Part shown: one piece after another, positions 8,387 to 17,657 of the stretch
Numbering within the stretch: position 1 is the first letter of the stretch
How the letters are laid out: each line of letters starts with the position of its first letter
Assembly: GCF_015182285.1 (NCBI RefSeq)
Contig: NZ_PRDM01000004.1
Span: forward strand, 124,001 to 188,000
Length of the DNA stretch: 64,000 bases
Source: Flavobacterium hungaricum
Lineage (GTDB): Bacteria; Bacteroidota; Bacteroidia; Flavobacteriales; Flavobacteriaceae
Reading direction: 5' to 3'
Notes under the pieces: model-generated
What the model saw: only the letters and a program-made list of their open reading frames with translations
The model's database searches: none
Told to the model about the DNA's origin: nothing
Program-made: the position numbers and the translations under genes

Positions 8387-9604
8387 TTAATGTCCTTTTG
8401 TTGCTGCATCAAATATTCGGCAGTAATTACCGCCGCCAATTTTTGCAATTTCTTCTTCTTTATAACCAGCATTTAATAAAGCTTCTACAACAGTATAATA
8501 AAAACCTGCTTTTGATTCTCCCCAAGCCAGATTAGTCTCATCACTGCCCTGCTTTTTACCGCCAGGACCTTTTTGTTCATTCTCCTTTTTCTGAGCACCA
8601 TCTTGCCCTTGCGGTTTTTTATTGCCTTCCTGCCCCCATCCTTTGTCATTTGGAGAACGATATGCCGGAGTTAATTTAGTGTCTGTTCCAATACAAACAT
8701 GATCAATTCCTGCGACATCAACCATTGCTTTAATATTAGCTGCAAATTCTGTTGGAGAATCTGCAAGATGAGTCCAAACGCCAATTACACCGCCGTTATC
8801 AGCCACTATTTTTGCCTGTTCTTTATTGATAAGTCTTGGCATCATCATTTTAGACATAAACTCATTATTTCCTAAACGAGTATTTAATCCTGTATGAGAA
8901 ACCAAAACAGGCTTTTGGGCAATTTTTAATGCGCCGTTAATTGTGTTATTATCACAATGCGACAAATCCACCAAAATCCCTAATCTTTCACATTCCTTAA
9001 TTGTTGCAGCACCAAAAGTGGTAAGTCCGCCCCATTGCGGTGTTTTTGTAAAAATATCCCCAAGAGGCACCGAAGCATCGTTATCATGAAGCAGTCCCAA
9101 ATGTCTTAAACCTATGTCATAAGCAGTTTGCAGACGCTCGATTTTGCCTTCCAAAAAATGCCCTCCTTCAACAGATTGAATCACTATTGGCTTTTTGATT
9201 TTATGAGCTTGTTGTAAATCAGCATAATTAAGCGCACGTTTCATATCATTCGCTTTCAAAATTTCATCCATAGCCCTAAGACCATTTAAAAATCTTTCGT
9301 AGGCATCTCCAGGATTAATTAACTTTTGATAATCAACCGCAAACGTCATGCAAATAGCCGATAAACCAGATTTTTTCATTTCACCTGCTAAATCAACTTT
9401 TGGGCCCGGAAGCTCCGATTTTAGTAAAGGAACATCAACATGATTGTGCGTATCGATTCCGAATGTTCTGGCAACAATAGCTGCAATTCTCGGATCTGGA
9501 TCTGTCGCCGCCCAAGAAATAAGCGGATTTAACATTAAAGCTGCTCCTGCTCCACTCATTGTAAAGAGAAAACTCCTGCGATTCCATTGCTGATTATTGC
9601 TCAT
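8387..9604 (-). CDS. Membrane (renal) dipeptidase, peptidase family M19, Tat-exported
   Basis: A 405-residue zinc dipeptidase. The N-terminus NRRSFLFTMSGAGAALML is a twin-arginine signal, so the folded enzyme is probably exported. M19 features follow: GIDTHNHVD near the first strand, QSVEGGHFLEG (glutamate ligand), LVDLSHCDN, KPVLVSHTGL and HVCIGTDTK near the end. The usual first-strand motif is HxD; here it is HNH, so the aspartate ligand is replaced or shifted. A Lys/Gln/Gly-rich insertion of about 35 residues (NKKPQGQDGAQKKENEQKG) sits near residue 335. It would cleave dipeptides or related amides in the periplasm. Confidence 0.85.
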   Translation of the reverse strand: MSNNQQWNRRSFLFTMSGAGAALMLNPLISWAATDPDPRIAAIVARTFGIDTHNHVDVPLLKSELPGPKVDLAGEMKKSGLSAICMTFAVDYQKLINPGDAYERFLNGLRAMDEILKANDMKRALNYADLQQAHKIKKPIVIQSVEGGHFLEGKIERLQTAYDIGLRHLGLLHDNDASVPLGDIFTKTPQWGGLTTFGAATIKECERLGILVDLSHCDNNTINGALKIAQKPVLVSHTGLNTRLGNNEFMSKMMMPRLINKEQAKIVADNGGVIGVWTHLADSPTEFAANIKAMVDVAGIDHVCIGTDTKLTPAYRSPNDKGWGQEGNKKPQGQDGAQKKENEQKGPGGKKQGSDETNLAWGESKAGFYYTVVEALLNAGYKEEEIAKIGGGNYCRIFDAATKGH

Positions 9605-9738
9605 CTGTAAATAGTACTAGTATGAAATGAAAGTAAATTTGAAAATACAAATCAACAGCTTTTTTAGATTCAAAAAACAATTATTATACCGATCGAAACT
9701 AAGAACCGACCAAATACATAAATCAGTCGATCAGCTTA

Positions 9739-10446
9739 TTACTTAATTCCTCCAAAAGCACCGAAGCACATATTCTTGTGTAAAATTTCGACTTTAGAAA
9801 AACCAACTTTTTTCATCAAATCCAATTGGTAATTCATAGATCTTGGCGTGTCTTCTTTGGCAATATAATCAAATACATTTTGACGATACGCTGCTCCGCC
9901 AATTCCTTCTAAGTATTCGCCGTAAATCTGCCAGGTATATTCATTTAACAAATCAGTATCCTGCGTAATCAAGTCAGAAATCATAAAACAACCTCCTGGT
10001 TTTAGCAACTTGAATATTTTGGTAAAAGTCGTTTCCCAATCCTCGTCGTCTCTTAAATGATGTAAAACCGCTCCGGCCAAAATAATATCAAAACTATTTT
10101 CTTCTAAAGCAACTTCACGAATATCGCCCTGCTTTACTTCTACTTTTCCATTTGTTGCTTCAGAAACCCTTTCAAATGCTTTATCTAACATTGGCAGACT
10201 CAAATCGACCAATGTGCAGTTTAAATTGGAAACTTTAGACAACATCATTAAAGTATAATTGCCGGCGCCGCAGCCAATATCCAAAACGTGACTTGCATTG
10301 GGTACAATTCTTTTGGATGCATCTGTAATTAATTCTAAAGAAATCTTAGCATCAATTGTAGACAATTGACCCGTTTCTAAATTTGAAAATCGTTCGACAT
10401 CATTATCAAAACGTTCTCTGATTTCTTCAATAGTTGATTTTTTCAT
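9739..10446 (-). CDS. Class I SAM-dependent methyltransferase
   Basis: A 235-residue methyltransferase with SAM motif I ASHVLDIGCGAGNYTLMM, the acidic end of strand 2 CTLVDLS, and LAGAVLHHLRDDEDW for motif III/IV, then LKPGGCFMISD. The substrate is unknown. It is divergent from the LysR-type gene; a hairpin-forming repeat lies between them. Regulation by that LysR protein is a reasonable guess but not shown. Confidence 0.85.
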   Translation of the reverse strand: MKKSTIEEIRERFDNDVERFSNLETGQLSTIDAKISLELITDASKRIVPNASHVLDIGCGAGNYTLMMLSKVSNLNCTLVDLSLPMLDKAFERVSEATNGKVEVKQGDIREVALEENSFDIILAGAVLHHLRDDEDWETTFTKIFKLLKPGGCFMISDLITQDTDLLNEYTWQIYGEYLEGIGGAAYRQNVFDYIAKEDTPRSMNYQLDLMKKVGFSKVEILHKNMCFGAFGGIK

Positions 10447-10470
10447 AGTTTTTGTTTTTTAGGTTTTTCC

Positions 10471-10588
10471 GCAGATTTGGCAGATTGAGCAGATTTTCTC
10501 TTGTATTGCCTATATTTTTTTAGCCGCAGATTAGAAAGATTATTCATTTCATATCTAACAAAAAATCTGCTCAATCTGCCAAATCTGC
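10471..10588. repeat. 27-bp perfect inverted repeat of the CGCAGATT family
   Basis: The 27-bp arm at 10471-10497 (beginning GCAGATTTGGCAGATTG) is repeated in exact inverted orientation at 10562-10588 (beginning AAAATCTGCTCAATCTG), with a 64-bp spacer. The arm shares the GCAGATTnnGCAGATTG words of the tandem array at 4.5-5.4 kb. It sits between the divergent methyltransferase and LysR genes. Confidence 0.9.
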
Positions 10589-10676
10589 GAGAACATATAT
10601 TTTTTACCAAAACTATTAATTTGATATATACTTCAAAAATACTTATTTTGTCATTTATCTATACTTTAAAAGTATC

Positions 10677-11558
10677 ATGGAATTACGTCATCTAAAATAT
10701 TTTCTGGCTGTAGCCGAAGAACTGAACTTTACCAAAGCTTCAGAAAAACTTTTTATATCACAACCTCCTTTAAGCCGTCAAATAATTGAATTGGAAGAAG
10801 AACTGCAGGCAAAGCTTTTCATCCGAAACAATAAAAAAGTAGCATTGACCGAAGCCGGAAAATATTTCGAAAAAGAAGTAAAAACACTTTTTCAAGATCT
10901 GGAACGAATTTCATTAAAAACAAAAAAAATTGCAGAGAACGTTTCAGGCGAATTCAGAATCGCTTACATCGGCTCAATTTATTCAGCTGTTATTTCAGAT
11001 TTAATTAAACATCTAAAAAAACAGTTTCCGTATGTCAATTTTAAATTGTTTGAAGTTTCCACAACCAAACAAATTGATGCTCTCGAACAGGGAAAAATCG
11101 AAATGGGAATTATTCGCTCGCCTATACATTCCCCAAAAATAAAATCCTATTTATGGTTTAAAGATGGATTTTCACTGGTTTACAATAAAAAATCGGTTGA
11201 GATAAAATCAGAAAATGAGATTCTAAAACTAAAAGAAGAAACGTTTGTATTTTTTAACAAAGATTACGCGCCGCATTATCACGATGTTTTATTAGAACTT
11301 TGCGCTTTTTATGGCTTTATACCGAAGATTATTCATGAAGCCAATAATATCAATTCCATTATTCAATTAGTCAAAAACGGCTTAGGAATTTCGATTGTTC
11401 CGTCAAACATTGCCAGAAATAATCTGGATCCAGAAATTGGTTTTATGGAATTAAAAAAAGTAAATCTTTATACAGATGTTTCTTTAATAACTTCAAAAGA
11501 CGATCATTCTGAAATTACGCAATCAGCGGTTGGGTTTTTATTGCCACAAAGACGCTAA
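10677..11558 (+). CDS. LysR-family transcriptional regulator
   Basis: A 293-residue regulator. The N-terminal winged helix-turn-helix is clear (MELRHLKYFLAVAEELNFTKASEKL, ISQPPLSRQIIELEEELQ), followed by the two-lobed LysR substrate domain (about 90-290; GEFRIAYIGSI, NGLGISIVPSN). It probably controls the divergent methyltransferase gene. The final codons (LLPQRR then stop) are encoded by the arm of an intergenic repeat (GCCACAAAGACGCTAAGA), so the natural C-terminus has likely been replaced or extended by repeat DNA. Confidence 0.92.
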   Translation: MELRHLKYFLAVAEELNFTKASEKLFISQPPLSRQIIELEEELQAKLFIRNNKKVALTEAGKYFEKEVKTLFQDLERISLKTKKIAENVSGEFRIAYIGSIYSAVISDLIKHLKKQFPYVNFKLFEVSTTKQIDALEQGKIEMGIIRSPIHSPKIKSYLWFKDGFSLVYNKKSVEIKSENEILKLKEETFVFFNKDYAPHYHDVLLELCAFYGFIPKIIHEANNINSIIQLVKNGLGISIVPSNIARNNLDPEIGFMELKKVNLYTDVSLITSKDDHSEITQSAVGFLLPQRR

Positions 11559-11743
11559 GACACAAAGTGGTACTTGCCACAGATTAAAAAGATTTTAAGG
11601 ATTTTGTTTCACGCAGATTTTACAGATTGTAGCAGATTTAGCAAATTTCATTTTTAATAAATCGAATAAATCATCTATTCAATCTGCTTAAATCTTATAA
11701 AATCTGCGTGAAACAAAACTTTGTGCCTGAGTGTCTTTGTGGC
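11543..11743. repeat. Large imperfect inverted repeat (CCACAAAGACGC family) with nested CGCAGATT repeat
   Basis: The left arm at 11543-11568 (GCCACAAAGACGCTAAGACA...) pairs imperfectly with the right arm at 11718-11743 (ending GTGTCTTTGTGGC). Nested inside is a second pair: TTTCACGCAGATTTTACAG against AAAATCTGCGTGAAA. The left arm overlaps the last codons of the LysR gene. No gene is seen from here to 11849. Confidence 0.85.
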
Positions 11744-11849
11744 TATAGCAAAAATTCGTTACAATTTAGTACAGAAATCCGTATCATAAAGAGAGAACTT
11801 TTAAATACCTTAGCAAATTATAATGCTTCAATAATACAATTCAATAAAA

Positions 11850-13130
11850 ATGGCTGAGCAATCTTCAATTCAGTGTCCAAACTGCGGAACCCCTATCGAT
11901 GTAAATGATGTTTTAAAACATCAGCTGGAAGATACTATCCGCAAAGAATTTCAACAAAAGGCTACTATCCAAAACAAGGAATTAGAGTTTAAAAACGAAC
12001 AACTCGAAAAAGCCAAAGCCGAATTTGAAGCGAAGAAAAAGCAGGAAAACGAACTTTTTGCTGAACGTTTGGAACGTGAAAAAAAAGCCGCTGAAAAAGA
12101 AATTGGTGCAAAACTGAAAACCAAACTCGAAGAAGAAAACAAAGATCGTTTACTTTTAATGGAAAAAGAACTCTCAGAAAAGTCTGAAAAAATTAGAGAG
12201 CTTAATAAAATGGAAGGTGAAATCGCCAAATTGCAGCGCGAAAAACTAGAAATGAAAGATGCGATTCAAGCCGAAGCAGAAAAGCAATTAAACGCACAAT
12301 TGACTTTGGAACGCGAAAAAATCAGAAAACAGGAAGACGATAAAAACGAACTGAAATTTAAAGAACTTCAAAAACAGCTCGAAGAACAAAAAAAGCTGAC
12401 CGAAGAAATGAAACGCAAGCAGGAACAAGGTTCTATGCAATTGCAAGGTGAAGTAATGGAATTGGCCATTGAAGAATGGCTGGCTAACAACTTTCCTCTG
12501 GATAGTATTGACGAAATTAAAAAAGGCGCCAATGGTGCCGACTGCCTTCAAATTGTCAATACGCGCGAACATCAAAACTGCGGTTCTATTTATTATGAAA
12601 GTAAGAGAACAAAAGCTTTTCAGCCTTCTTGGATCGAAAAATTCAAAAATGATATTAGAACTAAAAGAGCCAACATCGGTGTTTTAGTGACCGAAGTAAT
12701 GCCTTCTGGAATGGAACGAATGGGAATGCGTGACGGCATTTGGATTTGTACTTATGAAGAATTTAAAGGATTAAGCGCCGTTTTGCGCCAATCCTTAATT
12801 CAGATCAATCAGGCTGTGCAGGCTCAGGAAAACAAAGGCGATAAAATGTCTATGCTCTATGATTTCTTAACCAGCAACGAATTCCGTTTACAAATAGAGG
12901 GAATTGTAGAAGGTTTCACCCAAATGCAAAGTGACCTGGATTCTGAAAAAAGAGCCATGCAGCGAATCTGGAAACAGCGCGAAAAACAAATCGAAAAAGT
13001 TGTTCATAATACTTTAGGAATGTACGGTTCTATTCGCGGTATTGCAGGAAATGCAGTTCAGAGTGTAAAAGCTTTAGAATTGGATTTTATTAAAGACGAA
13101 AATGAAGAAACTAACGAGCTGTTAGAATAA
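11850..13130 (+). CDS. DUF2130 domain protein with zinc-ribbon and coiled coil
   Basis: A 426-residue cytoplasmic protein. The N-terminus has a Cys pair typical of a small zinc ribbon (IQCPNCGTPIDV). Residues about 25-195 are a long Lys/Glu-rich coiled coil. The C-terminal part (about 200-400) is the DUF2130 domain (GEVMELAIEEWL, GADCLQIVNTREHQNCGSIY, YESKRTKAFQPSWIEKFKND). That domain has a nuclease-like look (conserved E and ESK), but the function is unknown. It has its own upstream region and a terminator afterwards. Confidence 0.85.
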   Translation: MAEQSSIQCPNCGTPIDVNDVLKHQLEDTIRKEFQQKATIQNKELEFKNEQLEKAKAEFEAKKKQENELFAERLEREKKAAEKEIGAKLKTKLEEENKDRLLLMEKELSEKSEKIRELNKMEGEIAKLQREKLEMKDAIQAEAEKQLNAQLTLEREKIRKQEDDKNELKFKELQKQLEEQKKLTEEMKRKQEQGSMQLQGEVMELAIEEWLANNFPLDSIDEIKKGANGADCLQIVNTREHQNCGSIYYESKRTKAFQPSWIEKFKNDIRTKRANIGVLVTEVMPSGMERMGMRDGIWICTYEEFKGLSAVLRQSLIQINQAVQAQENKGDKMSMLYDFLTSNEFRLQIEGIVEGFTQMQSDLDSEKRAMQRIWKQREKQIEKVVHNTLGMYGSIRGIAGNAVQSVKALELDFIKDENEETNELLE

Positions 13131-13232
13131 TAATTAAAAAAGAAATCACACAAGATACCCTTTAGACAATGGAGAATTCATCTGCAGCTCTTCAAGTGTG
13201 ATCCTTTCCTTAATCTAAATAAAAAAATGTAC

Positions 13233-13264
13233 AAAAGGCCTCGAAATTTATCGAAGCCTTTTTT
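13233..13264. terminator. Bidirectional terminator between DUF2130 and META genes
   Basis: AAAAGGC-TCGA pairs with TCGA-GCCTTTT around an AAATTT loop with one mismatch. A- and T-runs flank both sides. It lies between convergent genes (stops at 13130 and 13269). Confidence 0.8.
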
Positions 13265-13268
13265 GTGT

Positions 13269-13700
13269 TTATTTCTTTTTAAAAGACATTGTCAATCCAA
13301 ACTGATTAGAAAGATACAAGATGTTATTTTCAACAGAATAACCAGAAGTTGTTCTCAATAACTGCAAAAATTCACCTTCTTTTTTTGCATCACATTTTTT
13401 AGTTTCAGAAGTAACCGTTGGAAACTGAAGTTTTCCTGCACCGCTGGACACCAAGGTTCCTTTAACAGCATTACATCCTGTTGAACCAGAAAAACTAGAG
13501 GAAGCCATTTGAATTTCAGGCAATTTTGAAAAATCTTTTTCGGTAACTTTTTTTCCATTCAGATTATCTAAAATCCAAGTTTGCTGTAATTTTTTTTCGA
13601 TTGCAGTTTCATTTGCTGCAACACCAGAATTTGAAGCTTTTGTAGATTTGCAGCTGTAAGCCAAAGACACCGCAATAAATAACATTAAAATCTTTTTCAT
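13269..13700 (-). CDS. META-domain lipoprotein (HslJ-like), short
   Basis: A 143-residue protein with a lipoprotein signal (MKKILMLFIAVSLAYSCKS; lipid-modified Cys at about 17). The rest is one META domain: QTWILDNLNGKKV, PEIQMASSSFSGSTGCNAVKG and a closing ENNILYLSNQFGLTMSFKK. META domains are found in HslJ and other envelope stress proteins. It is paralogous in sequence pattern to the next minus-strand gene upstream, suggesting a local duplication. Function is unknown beyond envelope location. Confidence 0.82.
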   Translation of the reverse strand: MKKILMLFIAVSLAYSCKSTKASNSGVAANETAIEKKLQQTWILDNLNGKKVTEKDFSKLPEIQMASSSFSGSTGCNAVKGTLVSSGAGKLQFPTVTSETKKCDAKKEGEFLQLLRTTSGYSVENNILYLSNQFGLTMSFKKK

Positions 13701-13811
13701 GTAAAATAAATATTCTATAAGTTTTATTTTACAAAATTATTCCAGCTATTTATCTTGGTTACCCCGTATATGTTTTTTTCTAACTATAATAAGACATTTT
13801 AAATTCTTGAT

Positions 13812-14585
13812 TTAATCAACTTTTCTAAAAACCAGCAGTTTCCCAGAAGGATTAGACAATGTTAAGCGATTGTTTTCAATAGAATAACTCGTCGTATTTT
13901 GAAGCGCTTTTGTAAATTCTCCTTCCTTATTCCCCGCAGGGCAAGCCATTAAAGTAGCAATTACTTTTGTAAAACGCAGCAAATCTTTCTCATAGAAAAT
14001 TTGACCGCTGATAGCATTACAGCCTCCATAACCAGAAAATCGATTTTCTGCAGCATTAATTTCAATTCTTGGAAACTCTTTCTGAAAATCGGCAGCAAAA
14101 ACTTTATATCCATTTAATTCTTCTAAAACCCAAATATCATGCAGTCGATAATCTGTAAAATAGGCACCGCATCCGCTGAGTTTTTGAGTTTCCAGCTCCG
14201 TATTATTTTTGATTTCCACCTTGACACTATAAGGAGAGATCGCACCAGACATTGAGTTCTGGCACTCTACCTGCTGAATCGATATTGCTGCAGTCGTTCT
14301 TTCGTTACTTAGCTTGTACATTTTTACATTCGCATCCATTGCTTTAATTGGCTCTGTTGAAGTAAATATGATTTCTTCTTTTCCCTGAATAAGAGAGGTA
14401 AAAACGATTTTTTCTCTACCCATTTTTATTGCCCAGAAAGGTTCATTTCCGGTCGCTTTAAAATAATATTGTAAATCTTCTTCTGTAGAAATTCCAGAAG
14501 ATTTTATATTAGATTCCTTGCCTGCCGTTGTTTTACAGCCTGATAATACCACCAATAGAAGCAAGATTGAAAGTATATTTTTCAT
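13812..14585 (-). CDS. META-domain lipoprotein with extra N-terminal domain
   Basis: Starting at the ATG at 14585 rather than the earlier one at 14615 gives a clean lipoprotein signal (MKNILSILLLLVVLSGCKT), so I prefer it. The 257-residue product has an N-terminal domain (about 30-140; YYFKATGNEPFWAIKMGREKI, MSGAISPYSVKVEI) of the type found in predicted membrane lipoproteins next to META domains. A C-terminal META domain follows (DIWVLEELNGYKV, RIEINAAENRFSGYGGCNAI). Its C-terminal half matches the downstream 143-residue gene in layout. It is probably an outer-membrane or periplasmic lipoprotein of unknown role. Confidence 0.8.
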   Translation of the reverse strand: MKNILSILLLLVVLSGCKTTAGKESNIKSSGISTEEDLQYYFKATGNEPFWAIKMGREKIVFTSLIQGKEEIIFTSTEPIKAMDANVKMYKLSNERTTAAISIQQVECQNSMSGAISPYSVKVEIKNNTELETQKLSGCGAYFTDYRLHDIWVLEELNGYKVFAADFQKEFPRIEINAAENRFSGYGGCNAISGQIFYEKDLLRFTKVIATLMACPAGNKEGEFTKALQNTTSYSIENNRLTLSNPSGKLLVFRKVD

Positions 14586-14725
14586 GAGATCACTATTTAT
14601 AATATTTATTTTCACTAAAACAAACGTAAAATTCTTATGAATTTACGATATTTTTTTGAGATGCTTATTTAGAATCTTTTCAAATTTTAAAAAATTACAT
14701 CGTAAAAAATCATCAAAACTGCTTA

Positions 14726-14755
14726 CTACGTATAAGATTAAGCTATTATACGTAG
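14726..14755. promoter_or_regulatory. Distal palindrome upstream of nirB
   Basis: CTACGTATAA at 14726-14735 and TTATACGTAG at 14746-14755 form a perfect 10-bp inverted repeat with a 10-bp spacer. The TACGTAT/ATACGTA words recur at the narK and nitrate-reductase promoters. It lies about 98 bp before the nirB start and is a probable regulator binding site. Confidence 0.6.
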
Positions 14756-14803
14756 ATTTTAAAATCAACAAATTAAATCAAAATTCTATTTTTAAGTATT
14801 TTT

Positions 14804-14826
14804 ATAAGTATAAATACTTATATTTG
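14804..14826 (+). promoter_or_regulatory. nirB promoter with overlapping paired heptamers
   Basis: TAAGTAT-AA-ATACTTA (14805-14820) is a perfect inverted pair with 2-bp spacing. Its last two bases are the first two of the -7 box TATATTTG (14819-14826), 27 bp before the nirB start. The same overlap is seen at three other promoters of the island. Confidence 0.65.
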
Positions 14827-14852
14827 CGTAGTAATACTTAATTAAAGAAATC

Positions 14853-17366
14853 ATGATTAAAGTAATTGTAGTTGGAAACGGCATGGTTGGTTATAAATTT
14901 TGCGAAAAATTCGTTGCAAAATCAGGACAAGAAAAGTATCAAATCACGGTGTTTGGCGAAGAGCCAAGACGTGCATACGACAGAGTTCATCTAAGTGAAT
15001 ACTTTGGAGGTAAAACCGCTGATGATTTATCTTTATCAACAACAGCATGGTACTTAGAAAATAATATCACGCTCAATACTTCTGAATTAATTACAGACAT
15101 TAATCGTGAACAAAAAACAATACATACGCACTTAGGCAAAACACATACGTACGATTACTTAGTTTTGGCAACGGGCTCGTCTGCTTTTGTACCGCCGATT
15201 GAAGGTGTTGAAAAAGAAGGTGTTTTTGTCTACAGAACAATCGAAGATCTAGATGCGATAATGGCGTATGCTAAAAAAATAAAACAAAAAGGCGCAACCG
15301 AAGCCGCAGTTTTAGGAGGCGGATTATTGGGTCTTGAAGCTGCAAAAGCGGTTCGCGATTTAGGGCTGAATCCGCATGTGGTAGAATTTGCGCCGCGCTT
15401 AATGCCCAGACAGCTGGACCAAGGCGCGAGTGACATGCTGCAGTCTAAAATAGAAGAATTAAATATTGGCATTCACTTAAACAAAGCCACACAATATATT
15501 GATGGAAAAGAAAGTATAACCGGAATGATGTTCGCCAATGAGGAATTACTAAAAGTGGACATGCTCGTAATTTCTGCCGGAATTAAACCTCGTGACGAGC
15601 TGGCAAGAGTTTCTGGATTGGAAGTTGGTGTAAGAGGCGGTATTGTGGTAAACAATCAAATGCAGACATCAGATCCTTCTATATTTGCTATTGGCGAAGC
15701 CGCACTTTACAATCAAAACATTTACGGACTTGTTGCTCCAGGTTACGAAATGGCAGATGTGGCCGCCGAGCAAATCTTAAATGGATCTAAAACCATGAGA
15801 GAAACCATCGATATGTCGACACAATTGAAATTGATTGGTGTTGAAGTTGCGAGTTTTGGTGATCCATTCATTGAAAACAATGACGTTACGGCAATTATTT
15901 ACGAAAACAAATTAAGCGGTGTTTATAAAAGAATTAACGTTACCAAAGACTCTAAGACTTTATTGGGCGGTATACTAGTCGGTGATTCCAGCGATTATAA
16001 TTCCTTATTTCAGATTTATAACAATGCAATGGCGCTGCCAAAAAATCCTGAAGATTTGATTCTGGGTTCACGTGATGGCTCTGAAGGTTCTTCTATGGGC
16101 AGCGTTATGGATTTACCAGATACGGCTGTCATCTGCTCTTGCGAAAACGTAACAAAAGGTGCCATCTGCTGTAAAATACTCGACGAGACCTGTGCGACAT
16201 TTTCGGATGTTGTTAAAGCAACCAAAGCCACTTCTGGCTGTGGCGGTTGCAAACCAATGGTTTCAGATTTGGTAAAAGCGGCACAAAAATCTTTAGGAAA
16301 AGAGGTAAAAGAAGTGATTTGCGAACATTTCAGCTACACGCGTCAGGAGTTATTCGATTTAGTAAAAATCAATAAATACGAGAATTTTTACGATGTTCTG
16401 GATCATCACGGAAAAGGTGACGGATGCGAAGTTTGTAAACCAGTTGTGGCTTCTATTTTCTCTAGTATTTACAATGACACCGCAAACAAACATGTTACAA
16501 CGCAAGATACAAACGATAGGTTTTTGGCAAATATCCAACGAAACGGAACTTATTCTGTAGTTCCAAGAGTTGCCGGAGGAGAAATTACAGCCGAAAAATT
16601 GATTGTAATTGGCGAAGTTGCCAAACAATTTGATCTCTACACCAAAATTACCGGAGCCCAAAGAGTCGACTTGTTCGGAGCGCATTTGAGCGATCTTCCA
16701 AAAATCTGGAAAATCTTAATTGATAATGGATTTGAAAGCGGTCATGCATACGGAAAATCACTTCGTGCTGTAAAAAGCTGTGTTGGAAACGCTTGGTGCC
16801 GCTACGGAATGGACGACAGCGCTGGATTTGCAATCGAACTTGAAAACAGATACAAAGGAATCCGTTCGCCGCACAAACTTAAAGGCGGTGTTTCGGCCTG
16901 CATTCGCGAATGCGCAGAAGCCCGCGGCAAAGATTTTGGATTAATTGCCGTAGAAGGCGGCTGGAATTTATACATCGCCGGAAATGGCGGCGCTAACCCG
17001 AAACACGCTGTTTTATTGGCAGAAAAAATCGATAAAGAAACCGTAATCAAATATATGGATCGTTTCTTAATGTATTATATCCGTACCGCTGGTCCGCTGA
17101 TTAGAACATCCACTTGGTTAGAAAAACTAGACGGCGGATTAGAATATCTAAAACAAGTGATCATCGAAGACAGCTTAGGAATCTGCGAAACTTTAGAATC
17201 CGAAATGCAGGCTATGGTAAATACTTTTGAATGCGAATGGAAACAAGTTCTTGAAAAACCAAGATTATTAAAACGTTTCAATCATTTTGTAAATACTGAT
17301 GAGAAAGACGACAACATTGCTTTTGTGCCTTTAAGAGATCAAAAAGCACCAAAAGCATGGTCATAA
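14853..17366 (+). CDS. nirB: Assimilatory nitrite reductase [NAD(P)H], large subunit
   Basis: An 837-residue multidomain enzyme that reduces nitrite to ammonium in the cytoplasm. The order is an FAD/NAD(P)H domain (about 1-400; VVGNGMVGYKFCEKF, LATGSSAFVPPIEG, AVLGGGLLGLEAA), two BFD-like [2Fe-2S] segments (CSCENVTKGAI with SGCGGCK; then CEVCKP), and a siroheme/[4Fe-4S] domain. The siroheme-cluster ligands are all present: C643 and C649 (CVGNAWC), C683 and C687 (CIREC). nirD follows after a repeat-filled 290-bp gap. Siroheme supply would come from cobA in the molybdenum block. Confidence 0.96.
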   Translation: MIKVIVVGNGMVGYKFCEKFVAKSGQEKYQITVFGEEPRRAYDRVHLSEYFGGKTADDLSLSTTAWYLENNITLNTSELITDINREQKTIHTHLGKTHTYDYLVLATGSSAFVPPIEGVEKEGVFVYRTIEDLDAIMAYAKKIKQKGATEAAVLGGGLLGLEAAKAVRDLGLNPHVVEFAPRLMPRQLDQGASDMLQSKIEELNIGIHLNKATQYIDGKESITGMMFANEELLKVDMLVISAGIKPRDELARVSGLEVGVRGGIVVNNQMQTSDPSIFAIGEAALYNQNIYGLVAPGYEMADVAAEQILNGSKTMRETIDMSTQLKLIGVEVASFGDPFIENNDVTAIIYENKLSGVYKRINVTKDSKTLLGGILVGDSSDYNSLFQIYNNAMALPKNPEDLILGSRDGSEGSSMGSVMDLPDTAVICSCENVTKGAICCKILDETCATFSDVVKATKATSGCGGCKPMVSDLVKAAQKSLGKEVKEVICEHFSYTRQELFDLVKINKYENFYDVLDHHGKGDGCEVCKPVVASIFSSIYNDTANKHVTTQDTNDRFLANIQRNGTYSVVPRVAGGEITAEKLIVIGEVAKQFDLYTKITGAQRVDLFGAHLSDLPKIWKILIDNGFESGHAYGKSLRAVKSCVGNAWCRYGMDDSAGFAIELENRYKGIRSPHKLKGGVSACIRECAEARGKDFGLIAVEGGWNLYIAGNGGANPKHAVLLAEKIDKETVIKYMDRFLMYYIRTAGPLIRTSTWLEKLDGGLEYLKQVIIEDSLGICETLESEMQAMVNTFECEWKQVLEKPRLLKRFNHFVNTDEKDDNIAFVPLRDQKAPKAWS

Positions 17367-17380
17367 AAAACTAATTTGAA

Positions 17381-17516
17381 TTGCTCGCAAAGACGCTAAG
17401 TCGTAAAGTTTTATTGTAAGAATTAAAAAAGAAAAAAACTTAGCGCCTTCGCGACTTTGCGAGATTAAAAAACAAAGAAGAAAAAGAAAAACTTTGCTCC
17501 TTAGCGCCTTCGCAAC
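17381..17516. repeat. Inverted-repeat element between nirB and nirD (GCAAAGACGC family)
   Basis: CTCGCAAAGACGCTAAG at 17384 onward pairs with AACTTAGCGCCTTCGCGACTTTGCGAG ending at 17463. A further CTTAGCGCCTTCGCAAC copy follows to 17516. The words match the repeat at the end of the LysR gene. The rest of the nirB-nirD gap to 17657 contains no gene that I can see. Confidence 0.8.
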
Positions 17517-17657
17517 AAATAAAAAATCAGCTCCAAAAAAAGAAAAAAATATCATTAAACGTTTGCTGTCCTTCTTACCCTCTTTTTTACTGCGCCATCA
17601 TAACTCTCTTGATTGTAAAAAGAGGGCTAAGAAACAGGAATTAAAACAAAAAACAAC

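Noticed and set aside
14656..14841. 61-residue frame upstream of nirB
   Set aside because: It overlaps the heptamer operators and promoter, has extreme Lys/Leu/Tyr bias, and no family features.
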